Source of the DNA: Akkermansia sp.
GTDB taxonomy: Bacteria; Verrucomicrobiota; Verrucomicrobiia; Verrucomicrobiales; Akkermansiaceae
Reading direction: 5' to 3'
Assembly (NCBI GenBank): GCA_017398355.1
Contig: JAFQGD010000038.1
Span: forward strand, 1 to 59,341
Length of the DNA stretch: 59,341 nucleotides
The notes below the pieces were generated by a model. That model saw only the letters and a program-made list of their open reading frames with translations. It was not told the origin of the DNA and did no database searches. Every line of letters begins with the position of its first letter. The stretch's first letter is position 1. A program made the translations under genes and the position numbers. Positions 41,873 through 51,276 of this stretch are shown here, one piece after another.

Positions 41873-42553
41873 TTAGGCGCGAGCAGCGCGCTCTGCAAAG
41901 GGCACAAAGCGGCCACGGCGAGCCAATACAATCGTGTGCATGCGAAGCTGTTTACCCTTGGACGAGGCCGGCACGGGGGTGCTGCTCACCTCGAATCCTG
42001 CACGCATCAGCGTACTTTCCAAACGCTTATCCCGCTTTGCAACGCTGATGGCCAACAAACTGCCACCCTTGAGCGCGTTGAAATAGGCCTGGGCATCTCC
42101 CAAGGTCATCTCACAACGAGCATGTACATGGCGCATCAGGATAGCATGCAGGGAGCCCGTGCGCTTGCGGCACAGCTCGGCAGCTGTGGCGATTTCCACG
42201 CTCACGCGCTTATCTTCCCACACACTCACATTCTCACCATAGCTGCGGTTCCACTCCACAATGGCAGGCACCGGCTCTGCCACGATAAACTTTGCCTTCT
42301 CGCGTGGCAAGCATTGCATGGCACGGGCTAATCCATAGCCCAGCCCCAACCCGGCTACCATGATGCAGGGTTGCGTCGCACGCGTGATGGGAGAGGTCGC
42401 TATTTCAGCCATAGCATCCTCACTGCCATGGGTGAATGATGTAGCACAGGGCAGCCCATCCAGCTGCAGGGAGAGCGTGCCATCGCGCTCCCAAAGCTCC
42501 CAAAGGCTACCATCCTCCAGCGGGTACTCTCCAAGTTTTGTAAGGGGTTTCAT
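41873..42553 (-). CDS. Spermidine-synthase-like SAM-dependent methyltransferase
   Basis: 226 residues. An AdoMet-binding strand V-A-G-L-G-L-G-Y-G-L-A-R and an acidic second strand (K-F-I-V-A-E-P-V-P-A-I-V-E-W-N-R) resemble the SpeE-type fold. The diagnostic polyamine-site residues are not clear, so the reaction is unknown. A TTGCCA-17-TATAAT promoter ends 8 nt before the ATG. It heads an operon with the FtsB-like, small membrane and ankyrin genes. Confidence 0.72.
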   Translation of the reverse strand: MKPLTKLGEYPLEDGSLWELWERDGTLSLQLDGLPCATSFTHGSEDAMAEIATSPITRATQPCIMVAGLGLGYGLARAMQCLPREKAKFIVAEPVPAIVEWNRSYGENVSVWEDKRVSVEIATAAELCRKRTGSLHAILMRHVHARCEMTLGDAQAYFNALKGGSLLAISVAKRDKRLESTLMRAGFEVSSTPVPASSKGKQLRMHTIVLARRGRFVPFAERAARA

Positions 42554-42561
42554 GCGCGGGC

Positions 42562-42590
42562 ATTATACCTGATTCCCCTCCCCTTGGCAA
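42562..42590 (-). promoter_or_regulatory. Promoter of the methyltransferase-FtsB-ankyrin operon
   Basis: Minus strand TTGCCA (42585-42590), 17 nt, TATAAT (42562-42567), 8 nt to the ATG. The -10 is consensus, one of the strongest promoters in the window. Confidence 0.72.
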
Positions 42591-42656
42591 GCGCCAAGAA
42601 TGCCCCCTGTCTTTTTTGCTATACGTATCCCAAAGATTTTGTAAGCAATAGAAACA

Positions 42657-43442
42657 TCAACCGATAACACTCCAGAGCCGGCCTTGGGAGCCGTGGATGA
42701 GGCGAATGGGGAGGTCGAATGCTTGGCGGAGGTTAGATTCGGTGAGGACTTGGTCCCGCGAGCCGTTGGAGATAATTTGGCCATCTTTCAAAATCATACC
42801 ACGATCAAAAGTAGGCAAGATATCTTCAATACGCTGGGTGATGAAGATGAGGGTTAGCTCCGGGCGGGCAGCAGCCATATCGGCAATGGTGTTGAGCAGG
42901 AATTCACGGCCGGCAATATCGAGGAAGACGCTGGGTTCATCCAAAATCATCAGCTCCGGGTTCGTCATAAGAGCGCGGGCGATGAGTACCTTTACCTGCT
43001 CACCGGAACTCATGGCAGAGACGGGGCGCTCCATAAGGTGCTCTGCACGCAGAGATCGCATAAGATTTACCGCTTGGGCTTCCTCCTGCTCTGTGGGGTC
43101 GCGAAAAAGACCAATGGTGGCATCCGGCCCGGATAGTACCATTTGGCGCCCGGTCCATTCGCGATCCCCCAGCCACTGGTGCATCAGGGGACTGACCCAA
43201 GCAATTTTTTTGCGTAATTCCTGCAAGTTTACCGCACCAAAGCGGCGACCAAGTACTTCTACCACAGCGCCGAAGACCGGCCAAGCATAGCCCATCAGCA
43301 TGCGTACAAGGGTTGTCTTGCCGGCGCCGTTGGCGCCCAGCACAAAATAGCGTTCGCCCCGTTTTACTTGCCAGTTGATTCCTTTTAAAATTTCACGTCC
43401 ACCAAGGTAAACATGAGCTCCTTGTACATTGATGCAATTCAT
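42657..43442 (-). CDS. ABC transporter ATP-binding protein
   Basis: 261 residues from MNCINVQGAHVYLGGREILK. Walker A G-A-N-G-A-G-K-T-T-L (about residue 40), signature M-S-S-G-E-Q-V-K-V-L, Walker B E-L-M-I-L-D-E-P-S, H-loop (I-F-I-T-Q-R). Resembles the ModF/photorepair-type ATPases that bind DNA or metal-linked cargo, and the H-loop His is Gln here. No permease adjoins. Starts 10 nt after the transglutaminase-like gene, so cotranscribed with it. Confidence 0.85.
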   Translation of the reverse strand: MNCINVQGAHVYLGGREILKGINWQVKRGERYFVLGANGAGKTTLVRMLMGYAWPVFGAVVEVLGRRFGAVNLQELRKKIAWVSPLMHQWLGDREWTGRQMVLSGPDATIGLFRDPTEQEEAQAVNLMRSLRAEHLMERPVSAMSSGEQVKVLIARALMTNPELMILDEPSVFLDIAGREFLLNTIADMAAARPELTLIFITQRIEDILPTFDRGMILKDGQIISNGSRDQVLTESNLRQAFDLPIRLIHGSQGRLWSVIG

Positions 43443-43452
43443 ATTTTGCTTA

Positions 43453-45747
43453 TCATTCCGGTTGGTAACGATCGCGGCTGGCCTGCATACGGGTATCAGC
43501 ATCGGTGCGGATTTTTTCTGCTTTTTTAGTATCACCGGCTTTTTCGTAGGCATCTGCAATCATTTTTTGAATGGCCACTTCCTTGGAGAGTTTAAAGTGG
43601 TCTCCACCACCGCTACGCACATGTTTTTCGAAAAGTTTTTCAACATCCTTGGCAAGCGTTTTCCACAGTTTGGGGGAAGCCTCCTCTCCCATAAAGTTCA
43701 TGTATTGCCCAAGCAGTTGTTGGAAAATATCTCCGCGGCCGGTGTACTCCTTGAGTTCTTTTTTGTACAGCGCAGCCAAGCCTCGGTAATCTTTATTTTC
43801 ACTCAGGAGTTTACCTTGGCGTCCAATGGCTTCGATGATGAGATCAGAGCGCCCCTCACCCACCGTACGCTTGAGCGTTGCCATACTACGTTTCATGGAA
43901 CTCTTTTGGGAGGAAGTACTCTTACCATCCATCAGGTATTTATCCTCCACCTCGGTAGCAAGGTCTATCAATTCACCATTCTTGCGGCCGTGGCGCATCA
44001 GGTTTTGGCTGATGGTGCGCCACGTGTCCGTTGAGGGGAGGTGTTCTTCATCATGCGCCAACACCCGCACCAAATTGGACCATGCCGGGGTGAGAAGAGG
44101 GAAGGAAGAAGCCACAAAGCGGGCGGCGCTGTGCGCCTCCGGGATGCTACCGGCACGGGTGAGATAGTTGGAGACAATCATTCCATCTGCCGCTTTTTCC
44201 AACTTATCATCCGTTGTTTTTTTCGTTTGATTCAGGAGGACGTTTTCATGCTGTGTGCGGCCGGAGCAACTATTACCAAAGCGCCCCGTATTGTAGCCAT
44301 ATGAGCCGGTTTGCTTCCAAGTGACATCATCTACCAACGTGGCCACCCAGGCGTGGGGGCCACGGTCGCCATCTCCCACAATGTACACGGCGGGTATACC
44401 TGCACATTTTGCGGTAGCTTGGGCAAAGTAGCCTTGGTCTCGGCATACACCGCCTTCTTGGCGCAGCTCTGCAAAGGTGTATGTTTTGTAGGGGTCTACA
44501 CCTTGAGCCGCTCGATCCATGCGGTAGCGTACGGAGCCATAAGCTTCTCCCCAATTGGCTTGGGTGTATTTTAAATTGGCCAAGACCCAATCAAACTCCG
44601 AACGGGGGAGACGCACATCCACGACATAAAGTAGCTGGGTAATGCTGAGTTTTTTGATATCTGTCACCAGTTTTTTCTTGGCATCTTGCTCTCGGAAGTA
44701 ATCATAAACCTCAACAATGGTAAGCGGCGGGGTCTTGGGGTTGCGCACACTGCCGGGTGAGTTGGCCACACGCGGCGAAACAAGTGAGCAAGCCACGGCC
44801 AATTTAAGGTACTTGGCGCGGTCTTTTTCCGGTGTGCGATCCCAGAGTTGGAAGAAAAGCTTGATGGCGTATGCCATGTTAGCGGGATCCCCTTCATTCA
44901 TCACAAATCCTTGCAGCAGTGTATGCAGAGGAGCATTTTTATCCCTCAACGCCCATTGAAAGAAGAGCTTGGGAGCCTCCGGTCCATTGCGATATTCTTC
45001 TGCCTTGTGCTGCACCATTTCTGCCAGTGTGTTGGAGCCGGCCATATCAATGAGCAAGCACAAATCCATAGCTTGCACAAGGTTGGCACAGCGTTTGTAT
45101 GCACTATGAGATAATTTATCACCGTTGATAAGCTCGGGTATAGAACTCTTGATACGTTCGTTGAAACTACTGGCGAAATCCGCAAAATCCCCCTTGGTCA
45201 GCACGGTGTCTACCATGGTATTGAATGTTTGCTTGTGAACCGGCAAATTGCAATCCGGGCCACTCAGCAAAAGCTCCCCATCATAAGCAGTGGCTGGCTT
45301 GGCCTCCTCTGCCGGATCCGGTTCCGGGGCAGGCTCATCTCCTTGGTTAGCGGCTTCCTCTGCCGCGCGCCGGCGCCGGGCTTCCTCTTCTGCGGCCAAA
45401 CGCTTGCGTTCAGCCTCATCCGCAGCTTTGCGGGCGGCTTCCTCTGCGGCTTTGCGAGCGGCTTCTTCAGCAGCCAAGCGCTTGGCTTCTTCTTTAGCTT
45501 TACGGCGGGCTTCGGCCTCTTGGGCAGCTTTACGGCGGGCTTCTTCCGCCTCGCGGGCTCGTTGTTCAGCGGCGGCTTTGCGGGCCATGGCCTCTTCTCG
45601 TGCGCGTTCTTGTTCTTGGTAATAGTAGAAACCACCCCCGCCCAGCAAGGCAAGGATGAGCAGAATCAGTACTACTGCCCCCCCGGATGACTGCTTATGT
45701 TTAGTGGGCTGAACACGGAGAGATGTAGGTTTGAGTTTTATGGCCAT
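43453..45747 (-). CDS. Membrane-anchored protein with coiled coil and transglutaminase-like domain
   Basis: 764 residues. An N-terminal membrane span (about 24-42, GAVVLILLILALLGGGGFYY) is followed by an Ala/Glu/Arg/Lys coiled coil (about 45-135), then a helical region, then around residues 430-475 a transglutaminase/cysteine-protease-like site: E-G-G-V-C-R-D-Q-G (Cys435) and R-G-P-H-A-W-V-A-T-L (His465), followed by an Asp. This Cys-His-Asp set could be peptidase or transferase active. TTGCCA-17-TAGAAT ends 6 nt before the ATG. No family beyond the fold; probably periplasmic. Confidence 0.75.
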   Translation of the reverse strand: MAIKLKPTSLRVQPTKHKQSSGGAVVLILLILALLGGGGFYYYQEQERAREEAMARKAAAEQRAREAEEARRKAAQEAEARRKAKEEAKRLAAEEAARKAAEEAARKAADEAERKRLAAEEEARRRRAAEEAANQGDEPAPEPDPAEEAKPATAYDGELLLSGPDCNLPVHKQTFNTMVDTVLTKGDFADFASSFNERIKSSIPELINGDKLSHSAYKRCANLVQAMDLCLLIDMAGSNTLAEMVQHKAEEYRNGPEAPKLFFQWALRDKNAPLHTLLQGFVMNEGDPANMAYAIKLFFQLWDRTPEKDRAKYLKLAVACSLVSPRVANSPGSVRNPKTPPLTIVEVYDYFREQDAKKKLVTDIKKLSITQLLYVVDVRLPRSEFDWVLANLKYTQANWGEAYGSVRYRMDRAAQGVDPYKTYTFAELRQEGGVCRDQGYFAQATAKCAGIPAVYIVGDGDRGPHAWVATLVDDVTWKQTGSYGYNTGRFGNSCSGRTQHENVLLNQTKKTTDDKLEKAADGMIVSNYLTRAGSIPEAHSAARFVASSFPLLTPAWSNLVRVLAHDEEHLPSTDTWRTISQNLMRHGRKNGELIDLATEVEDKYLMDGKSTSSQKSSMKRSMATLKRTVGEGRSDLIIEAIGRQGKLLSENKDYRGLAALYKKELKEYTGRGDIFQQLLGQYMNFMGEEASPKLWKTLAKDVEKLFEKHVRSGGGDHFKLSKEVAIQKMIADAYEKAGDTKKAEKIRTDADTRMQASRDRYQPE

Positions 45748-45753
45748 GAGAGC

Positions 45754-45782
45754 ATTCTACTCCAAAGCTCCGTGCATGGCAA
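45754..45782 (-). promoter_or_regulatory. Promoter of the transglutaminase-like gene
   Basis: Minus strand TTGCCA (45777-45782), 17 nt, TAGAAT (45754-45759), 6 nt to the ATG. Confidence 0.65.
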
Positions 45783-45851
45783 GCCCCAAGAATCAATTAA
45801 ATGAACACTAAATATATTCGCCGCACTTTGGCGGCGGGGGGTCAATTATAT

Positions 45852-47540
45852 CTATACGGTGGGGTGTTTTTCTTTTTCGAGCTCGGCAATGCGACACAAG
45901 GCAGCATCAATATTCTCGCAGATATTTTCCGCATGCAATTCCTGCATGAAGGGGGAATCACGGCGAATCACCTTGAATGGTTGAGGCTGCACGCCGCACA
46001 GCAGCAGAGTGATGTTGTGGCGCTGGCAGTAGGCCAGGAAATCTTCCAACACGTGCAGGCCGGAGGCATCAAGCGCAGGCACCAGGCGCATGCGCAGCAG
46101 CACATACTCGATATTGTCTTCCATGTTGCGGAAGACGTTGTCCTTAAACTTCTCCACCGCGCCGAAGAAGAAGGGACCCTGCACATCAAAGATTTCCACA
46201 TTCTCCGGCACGTGGCGCAGGTAGCGAGAGCGGGAGGGTACTTCTTCGGGGTCTTCTCCTTCCAGCTCGCGGGAGATGGTTTCCACGCTGCTGATTTTGG
46301 CCATGCGGCCGATGAAGAGCAAGGCAGCCAGCACCACACCCACTTCCACCGCCACCACGAGGTCGATAAGGACGGTGAGGATAAAGGTGATGACCAACAC
46401 GGCAGCATCTTGGCGCGGACCGGTGAGAAGGTGGGTAAAGGTGCTCACCTCTGCCATGTTCCAGCACACCAGCACCAGAATACCCGCCAGCGCAGGCAGC
46501 GGCACCACGGCGGCATACTGCCCCGCAAGCATCAGAATGAGCAGCAGAGTCACGGCATGAATAAGGCCGGAAACAGGGGTCTTGGCACCGGCGCGGATGT
46601 TGGTGGCGGTGCGGGCTATGGCACCTGTAGCGGGTATGCCGCCAAAGAGGGCAGATGCAATGTTGCCCACTCCCTGCCCTATCAGTTCTGTATTGGGGTG
46701 GTGGCGCGAACCGGTCATACCGTCTGCCACACTGGCACTCAGCAGGGATTCAATGGCTGCCAACAAGGCTATCACGAAGGCCGGTTTGATTAAATTAGGC
46801 AGCTGAACCCAATCGAAAGTGGGCCACTCCGGCATAGGCAAGCCCTGGGGCAATTCACCAAAACGCTTACCAATTGTTTCAACCGGCAAATCAAAGGCTT
46901 GGCATATCACCGTGCTCACCAGCATACCAACCAGCATGAAAGGGGCTTTCGGCATGCATCTTTTGGTAAATAAGATAACGACAATGGTGAGCAAGGATAT
47001 CCCCACAGCCCAGTAGTTGACCGTATCTATATACCGGAAGTAGCAGCCCCATTTGGAGATAAACTCTGCCGGCACGGCTCCGGGTATTGATAAACCAAGC
47101 AAATCTTTAACTTGAGTGCAAAAGATTGTAACGGCTATGCCGGAGGTAAAGCCGGTGGTAACGGGAAATGGAATAAACTTGATGAGTGCCCCCATGCGGA
47201 ATACACCAAACAATATCAAGAACACCCCGGCCAACAAGGTGCAGAGAATAAGCCCGCTCATTCCAAAACTACCGGCCACACCCGCTATCAGCACCACAAA
47301 TGCCCCCGTGGGCCCACCAATCTGGAACTTGCTACCGCCCAGCAAGGATATCATGAACCCGGCCACCACTGCTGTAATAAGCCCGGTAGAGGGGGTAATT
47401 TCCTCGATACCACATGCTATGGCAAAGGCCATAGCCAAGGGCAGAGCTACTACGCCTACGGTTAACCCGGCAGTCAGATCCGCAAAAAAAGTCTTCCTGT
47501 CGTACGAACGCAATGATTTGAACAAACTGGGAGCGTGCAT
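45852..47540 (-). CDS. SulP-family anion transporter with STAS domain
   Basis: 562 residues from MHAPSLFKSLRSYDRKTFFA. About 12 membrane segments with the SulP pattern (L-T-V-G-V-V-A-L-P-L-A-M-A-F-A-I, G-L-I-T-A-V-V-A-G-F). The C-terminal 110 residues are a STAS domain (V-E-I-F-D-V-Q-G-P-F-F-F-G-A, M-R-L-V-P-A-L-D-A-S-G). Sulfate or bicarbonate uptake are typical; substrate not known. The upstream ATG in the frame is discarded because a promoter (47556-47584) follows it. Confidence 0.88.
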   Translation of the reverse strand: MHAPSLFKSLRSYDRKTFFADLTAGLTVGVVALPLAMAFAIACGIEEITPSTGLITAVVAGFMISLLGGSKFQIGGPTGAFVVLIAGVAGSFGMSGLILCTLLAGVFLILFGVFRMGALIKFIPFPVTTGFTSGIAVTIFCTQVKDLLGLSIPGAVPAEFISKWGCYFRYIDTVNYWAVGISLLTIVVILFTKRCMPKAPFMLVGMLVSTVICQAFDLPVETIGKRFGELPQGLPMPEWPTFDWVQLPNLIKPAFVIALLAAIESLLSASVADGMTGSRHHPNTELIGQGVGNIASALFGGIPATGAIARTATNIRAGAKTPVSGLIHAVTLLLILMLAGQYAAVVPLPALAGILVLVCWNMAEVSTFTHLLTGPRQDAAVLVITFILTVLIDLVVAVEVGVVLAALLFIGRMAKISSVETISRELEGEDPEEVPSRSRYLRHVPENVEIFDVQGPFFFGAVEKFKDNVFRNMEDNIEYVLLRMRLVPALDASGLHVLEDFLAYCQRHNITLLLCGVQPQPFKVIRRDSPFMQELHAENICENIDAALCRIAELEKEKHPTV

Positions 47541-47555
47541 AGCGGTATAACCTGC

Positions 47556-47584
47556 ACTATACTCCCACCGCGCGCCCCTGTAAA
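47556..47584 (-). promoter_or_regulatory. Promoter of the SulP gene
   Basis: Minus strand TTTACA (47579-47584), 17 nt, TATAGT (47556-47561), 15 nt to the ATG at 47540. Confidence 0.58.
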
Positions 47585-47688
47585 GCGAATTTGTTGGGGA
47601 TTTTGAGAGAACCGCGGGCTTTTCTCCCCTCATATAAGCTCGCCGGACCTTTCGCGGCATGCCCTTTCTCAAATATAAGTCAAAATCC

Positions 47689-48438
47689 CTACACGTACGG
47701 GGGCTTTTGCCCCAAGAATCTCCGGGCATTGTCGCTCAAAATATGCTGCGATGAAAACATCTGTGATTCGCGCCGCACATAGGCAGAGAGCCCTATCTTA
47801 GCATGCCTTTGCGGTGCCGGAATATCACTTCCGAACATGATGCGCCGTTCATCTACACCGGCATCGAGCCATGCTTGCACCGTTTGCGGGGAGACAAAGG
47901 CCGTATCAACATACACATGCGGCAACTCAGCCAATGCCTTCGCCACATCGGCATGCGGGAGTCCATGTGCCAGGTCGATGTGTAATTCAGGAAAGCGGCG
48001 ACAATACGGCAGGTACTCGCCGATTCCGTTATCACTCTTACCCGTGTGAATTTGCACCGGGAACGCACGCTCACGCGCCAAGCTCAAAACCCGCATCAAC
48101 TGCTCCGGCTTTTGCAGCCAAGGAGATTCCCCGCCATGCAGCTTGACTCCCTCATACAGTCCCTCCGGTAAGCGCACCAAGCACGGGTCACGCTCCAGAT
48201 AACGCAGACTCACCCAGAAAAAGATATGTGCCCGCTGCCCGGCCCAACGTTTCATTTCGCGGGCTTCGGCGTGCATGCTCGTTCCCTCGACATCCCAGAT
48301 GGCATTGGTCGAGGAAACGATAAACTCATCCACACCGGCTCGCGACAGCGCACCGAATATTCTTCGCGGGGAATAGTAATAAGGCTCCGTCTTGCCCCAG
48401 CGGGGGAAATACCCCATGTGAACGTGAGCATCGAACAT
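47689..48438 (-). CDS. Amidohydrolase-2-family metal hydrolase in the RiPP locus
   Basis: 249 residues, TIM-barrel amidohydrolase (TatD/PF04909-like). D-A-H-V-H at the start gives the H-x-H metal pair, then V-K-L-H-G, I-H-T-G-K, L-A-H and a late F-G-S-D-I-P with the catalytic Asp. It begins 5 nt after the second radical SAM gene, so it is the last gene of the locus. It may hydrolyse an amide or ester bond in the mature product or in a precursor; that is inference from context. Confidence 0.78.
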   Translation of the reverse strand: MFDAHVHMGYFPRWGKTEPYYYSPRRIFGALSRAGVDEFIVSSTNAIWDVEGTSMHAEAREMKRWAGQRAHIFFWVSLRYLERDPCLVRLPEGLYEGVKLHGGESPWLQKPEQLMRVLSLARERAFPVQIHTGKSDNGIGEYLPYCRRFPELHIDLAHGLPHADVAKALAELPHVYVDTAFVSPQTVQAWLDAGVDERRIMFGSDIPAPQRHAKIGLSAYVRRESQMFSSQHILSDNARRFLGQKPPYV

Positions 48439-48443
48439 GCGTA

Positions 48444-49895
48444 TCAGGGACGCTTCTTCATCATCATCTCATGTTTCATGTCCACCACGATGTGGTTTTG
48501 CTCGGCCACCTTGCAGAAATGCTCAGCCGGGGTAAACATATCGCCGGTTTCGTTGTAGTTGCGGCACAAGCAGATGGAGCAATAATCCCGGTCTTTGCAA
48601 ACCGCGCATTTCGGGAACTTGGCCTTGGTCACATGGCGGACTAAATTCAACTTTTTCGAATGAAGCCATACATCAGCCAAGGATTGCTCATGCACATTAC
48701 CCACCACGTAATCCCCGAATGCCGGGCAGGGATAGAAATCCCCATTGGCGGCTAGGCACAGGGAGTCGACCCCTGCACCACAGGCTTTCTGCTTCATCCA
48801 GGCTTCCGGAGATGGCATCTCCGCTTTCTTGCCAATGGCAAAATATTCGCTCTCCATGGGTACGGCACGCAGAATCACATCTTCGAGAATCTCGCGCGTC
48901 TGCGGAATCGTCAGACGGTTGCACAAGTTGGAGCAATCGCCATCGCATTTCGCCATGATGATGAAATCCGTCTGGGCAGACATCTTAAGACTCTCTGCAA
49001 ACTTGATGACATCCGGGTACCCCTGATAATTGATTTGCAGGCAGGGGCAGGAAATGCGAACCGGCACATCTGCTGCACGCAGGCGGATAATTGCATCCAC
49101 CGTGCGCTTCCACGAGCCTTTCAGGCAGGTGACGGCATCGTGAATCTCCGGCACCATGCTGTAGAGTGATACCTGCACTGTGGCATCTGCCTCTCGCAGG
49201 ACACGGATTTTTTCATCCGTGCAAACCGTCAGATTCGAGAGTACGCCCACCGTGCAATCCCGCTCGCGTATCGCCTGCACAATGCGGGTGAAATCCTTGT
49301 GCATCATGCACTCTCCACCGGAAAGTGAGATGCTTAACCCGCCCATAGCTCGGAACTCATCCAGCACCTCGCAAATCTTCTCATACGAAAGATACAGCGG
49401 ATTGTACGCCGGAATATAGCAATGGCGGCAGCGCTCCGTGCAATTCTGCGTGATATCCATGTGTAGCGAGAACAGCGTCGGGTTCTCCCGGAAATACTCA
49501 CCCAGCACATCCTGCGATATTTTGGAGAATCCACCATCAGCAGTTTTCCGTCGCTCATGCTGAGCAATGGTCTTGGGCTTTTCCACATTGTAGGTGAACC
49601 GCTGCTCCTGAGCATCCAGAGCCTCGGGCGTATCCCCGGCAAGCAGATACCCCTCCTGCACAAGCATGGTTACAAATTCATCGAAATCACGGCAAATCTC
49701 CTCTTTATCGCCATCCGTATAAATCGAGAGGATATAATTTACCATCTCGGATTTCTCCGTGGGAACACGCATCAGTTTTTCGCAGAATACCTCGGCATCG
49801 CGAAACACTCGGTCGCTGGCATTGAGACGGTGAAAGAAATATGTAAACGGGCCGAATTGGCGTTTAAACGTTTGATTGGAGAGCCGGAGAAGCAT
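48444..49895 (-). CDS. Radical SAM/SPASM protein 2 with PqqD-like N-terminus
   Basis: 483 residues. The N-terminal ~90 residues have the small winged-helix character of PqqD/RRE peptide-binding domains (F-D-E-F-V-T-M-L-V-Q-E-G-Y-L). A radical SAM barrel has the cluster motif N-C-T-E-R-C-R-H-C-Y (Cys152, 156, 159) and L-S-G-G-E-C-M (192-). The C-terminal SPASM/twitch domain has Cys-rich patches (K-A-C-G-A-G, Y-P-C-P-A-F-G, K-C-A-V-C-K-D-R-D-Y-C-S-I-C-L-C-R). Likely modifies the peptide at 52556, with a paralogue just upstream. Confidence 0.9.
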   Translation of the reverse strand: MLLRLSNQTFKRQFGPFTYFFHRLNASDRVFRDAEVFCEKLMRVPTEKSEMVNYILSIYTDGDKEEICRDFDEFVTMLVQEGYLLAGDTPEALDAQEQRFTYNVEKPKTIAQHERRKTADGGFSKISQDVLGEYFRENPTLFSLHMDITQNCTERCRHCYIPAYNPLYLSYEKICEVLDEFRAMGGLSISLSGGECMMHKDFTRIVQAIRERDCTVGVLSNLTVCTDEKIRVLREADATVQVSLYSMVPEIHDAVTCLKGSWKRTVDAIIRLRAADVPVRISCPCLQINYQGYPDVIKFAESLKMSAQTDFIIMAKCDGDCSNLCNRLTIPQTREILEDVILRAVPMESEYFAIGKKAEMPSPEAWMKQKACGAGVDSLCLAANGDFYPCPAFGDYVVGNVHEQSLADVWLHSKKLNLVRHVTKAKFPKCAVCKDRDYCSICLCRNYNETGDMFTPAEHFCKVAEQNHIVVDMKHEMMMKKRP

Positions 49896-49907
49896 AAGTA
49901 TAAATGG

Positions 49908-51266
49908 TTAATGATTGCTGGAAAGTTTTCGTCTTATCTGTGCGGCCCGGCAGCGAGCCGGCGTGTGGCAGAACATATCTGCCGTTTCATTGAAATTGCG
50001 CGTGGGGCACACCTTGCACCAGGGGCGGTTCTCGCAATGGGCACATTCGCCGAAATCGAGGTTCCTCAGTGCACGCAGCGCTTGCAGCTTCTCGCCCTGC
50101 CACACCTCGGCAAAGCTTTGCTTATAAGCGTTGCCCAGCACAATGCCGTGGCAGCCGTCGCAGGGGTAGTAAATGCCCTCGGCATTGAGATTCATGCTGC
50201 TCTTGCCGATGTCGCACACCTTGGCTTCCGGGGTACAGCGCTCGGGGGAGGCCGGTGCTTTGTAGAATAAATCTCGGTGTTCGCACCAGACGCACTCCGT
50301 TTCCTCCGGAGAAAGGGCACAGGATTGATTCGAGCAATCGTGGTCTACCTGGCCGAAGATATCGCAATCCGGTATCAGGTGCATGCGGTGGGTCTTGGCA
50401 AACGCCAGCAACTCCGGCAGAGCGTGGCGATTCGCCTGCATGATGGGAGATGCCAGACGCACCGGCACGCCCGCTGCTTCCAGCGCCAGAATAGCGCGCA
50501 TGGTCTTTTGCCATGAGCCGGGGATGCTGGTAATCTTGTCGTGTTCTTCCGCTTTCATGCTGTAGAGGGACACGTTCACGAACTGCGGCTGTACCTCCGC
50601 CAGAAATGACACCATCTCCGCATCGCAGCGCGTCAGATTCGACATCACGATGAAGTTAAGATTCAGACTTTTGGCATAGCGGATGAAACCGCGGAACTGA
50701 GGGTGCAGCATGCACTCGCCGCCGGAGAACATGACCGTCATACCCCCGGCTTCACGGAACTCTCGCAGCACACGCTGCCCCAACTCCAAGGGAAGAAAAC
50801 GCGGCTTATAATCGGCGATGTAGCAATGAATGCAGCGCTCCGTGCACGCATTCGTCAAGTCGATATGCAGGGAATAGGGTAGAGCGTGGCGCTCATAAAA
50901 GGTACCAACGGGAAAAGGTTGCTCTTCTTTTTCTGCAAGCTCTGTAGGAGCCGGCGGTGCGTCTTTCTGCACTGTCATGGTCGGAGCAACCACATTTCCC
51001 ACGCTGTCACAATTCAAAAACGTTGCCGCCGACAGCTCGGTATAAAAAGCTCGCACATCTTGGGCGACCTCCTGTGGCGGCAAAGCATATACCTTCGCCA
51101 CTTCGGCCACAATCACGCCCAGCTCCTTTGCTTCCCCCTGTTCAATGGGTTTTAGAAAGCCCTGCGCATCTTTCAGAATACGGCATGCGTAGGTGCGCTT
51201 GTTCCAAAGCAGCGTCTCCTCCTCCGCATGGCGAAGGTAAGTGTGTTCATTCAATCTGAATTTCAT
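49908..51266 (-). CDS. Radical SAM/SPASM protein 1 with PqqD-like N-terminus
   Basis: 452 residues from MKFRLNEHTYLRHAEEETLL; the ATG 14 codons upstream overlaps the previous gene, and 10 nt separate the chosen start from that stop. The N-terminal ~85 residues look PqqD-like (recognition element for a leader). Cluster motif N-A-C-T-E-R-C-I-H-C-Y (Cys141, 145, 148), then F-S-G-G-E-C-M. The SPASM end has V-C-D-I-G, Y-P-C-D-G-C and E-C-A-H-C-E-N-R-P-W-C-K-V-C-P. About 40% similar to the second enzyme by eye; the two may act in series. Confidence 0.9.
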   Translation of the reverse strand: MKFRLNEHTYLRHAEEETLLWNKRTYACRILKDAQGFLKPIEQGEAKELGVIVAEVAKVYALPPQEVAQDVRAFYTELSAATFLNCDSVGNVVAPTMTVQKDAPPAPTELAEKEEQPFPVGTFYERHALPYSLHIDLTNACTERCIHCYIADYKPRFLPLELGQRVLREFREAGGMTVMFSGGECMLHPQFRGFIRYAKSLNLNFIVMSNLTRCDAEMVSFLAEVQPQFVNVSLYSMKAEEHDKITSIPGSWQKTMRAILALEAAGVPVRLASPIMQANRHALPELLAFAKTHRMHLIPDCDIFGQVDHDCSNQSCALSPEETECVWCEHRDLFYKAPASPERCTPEAKVCDIGKSSMNLNAEGIYYPCDGCHGIVLGNAYKQSFAEVWQGEKLQALRALRNLDFGECAHCENRPWCKVCPTRNFNETADMFCHTPARCRAAQIRRKLSSNH

Positions 51267-51276
51267 AAAGGCTGAA

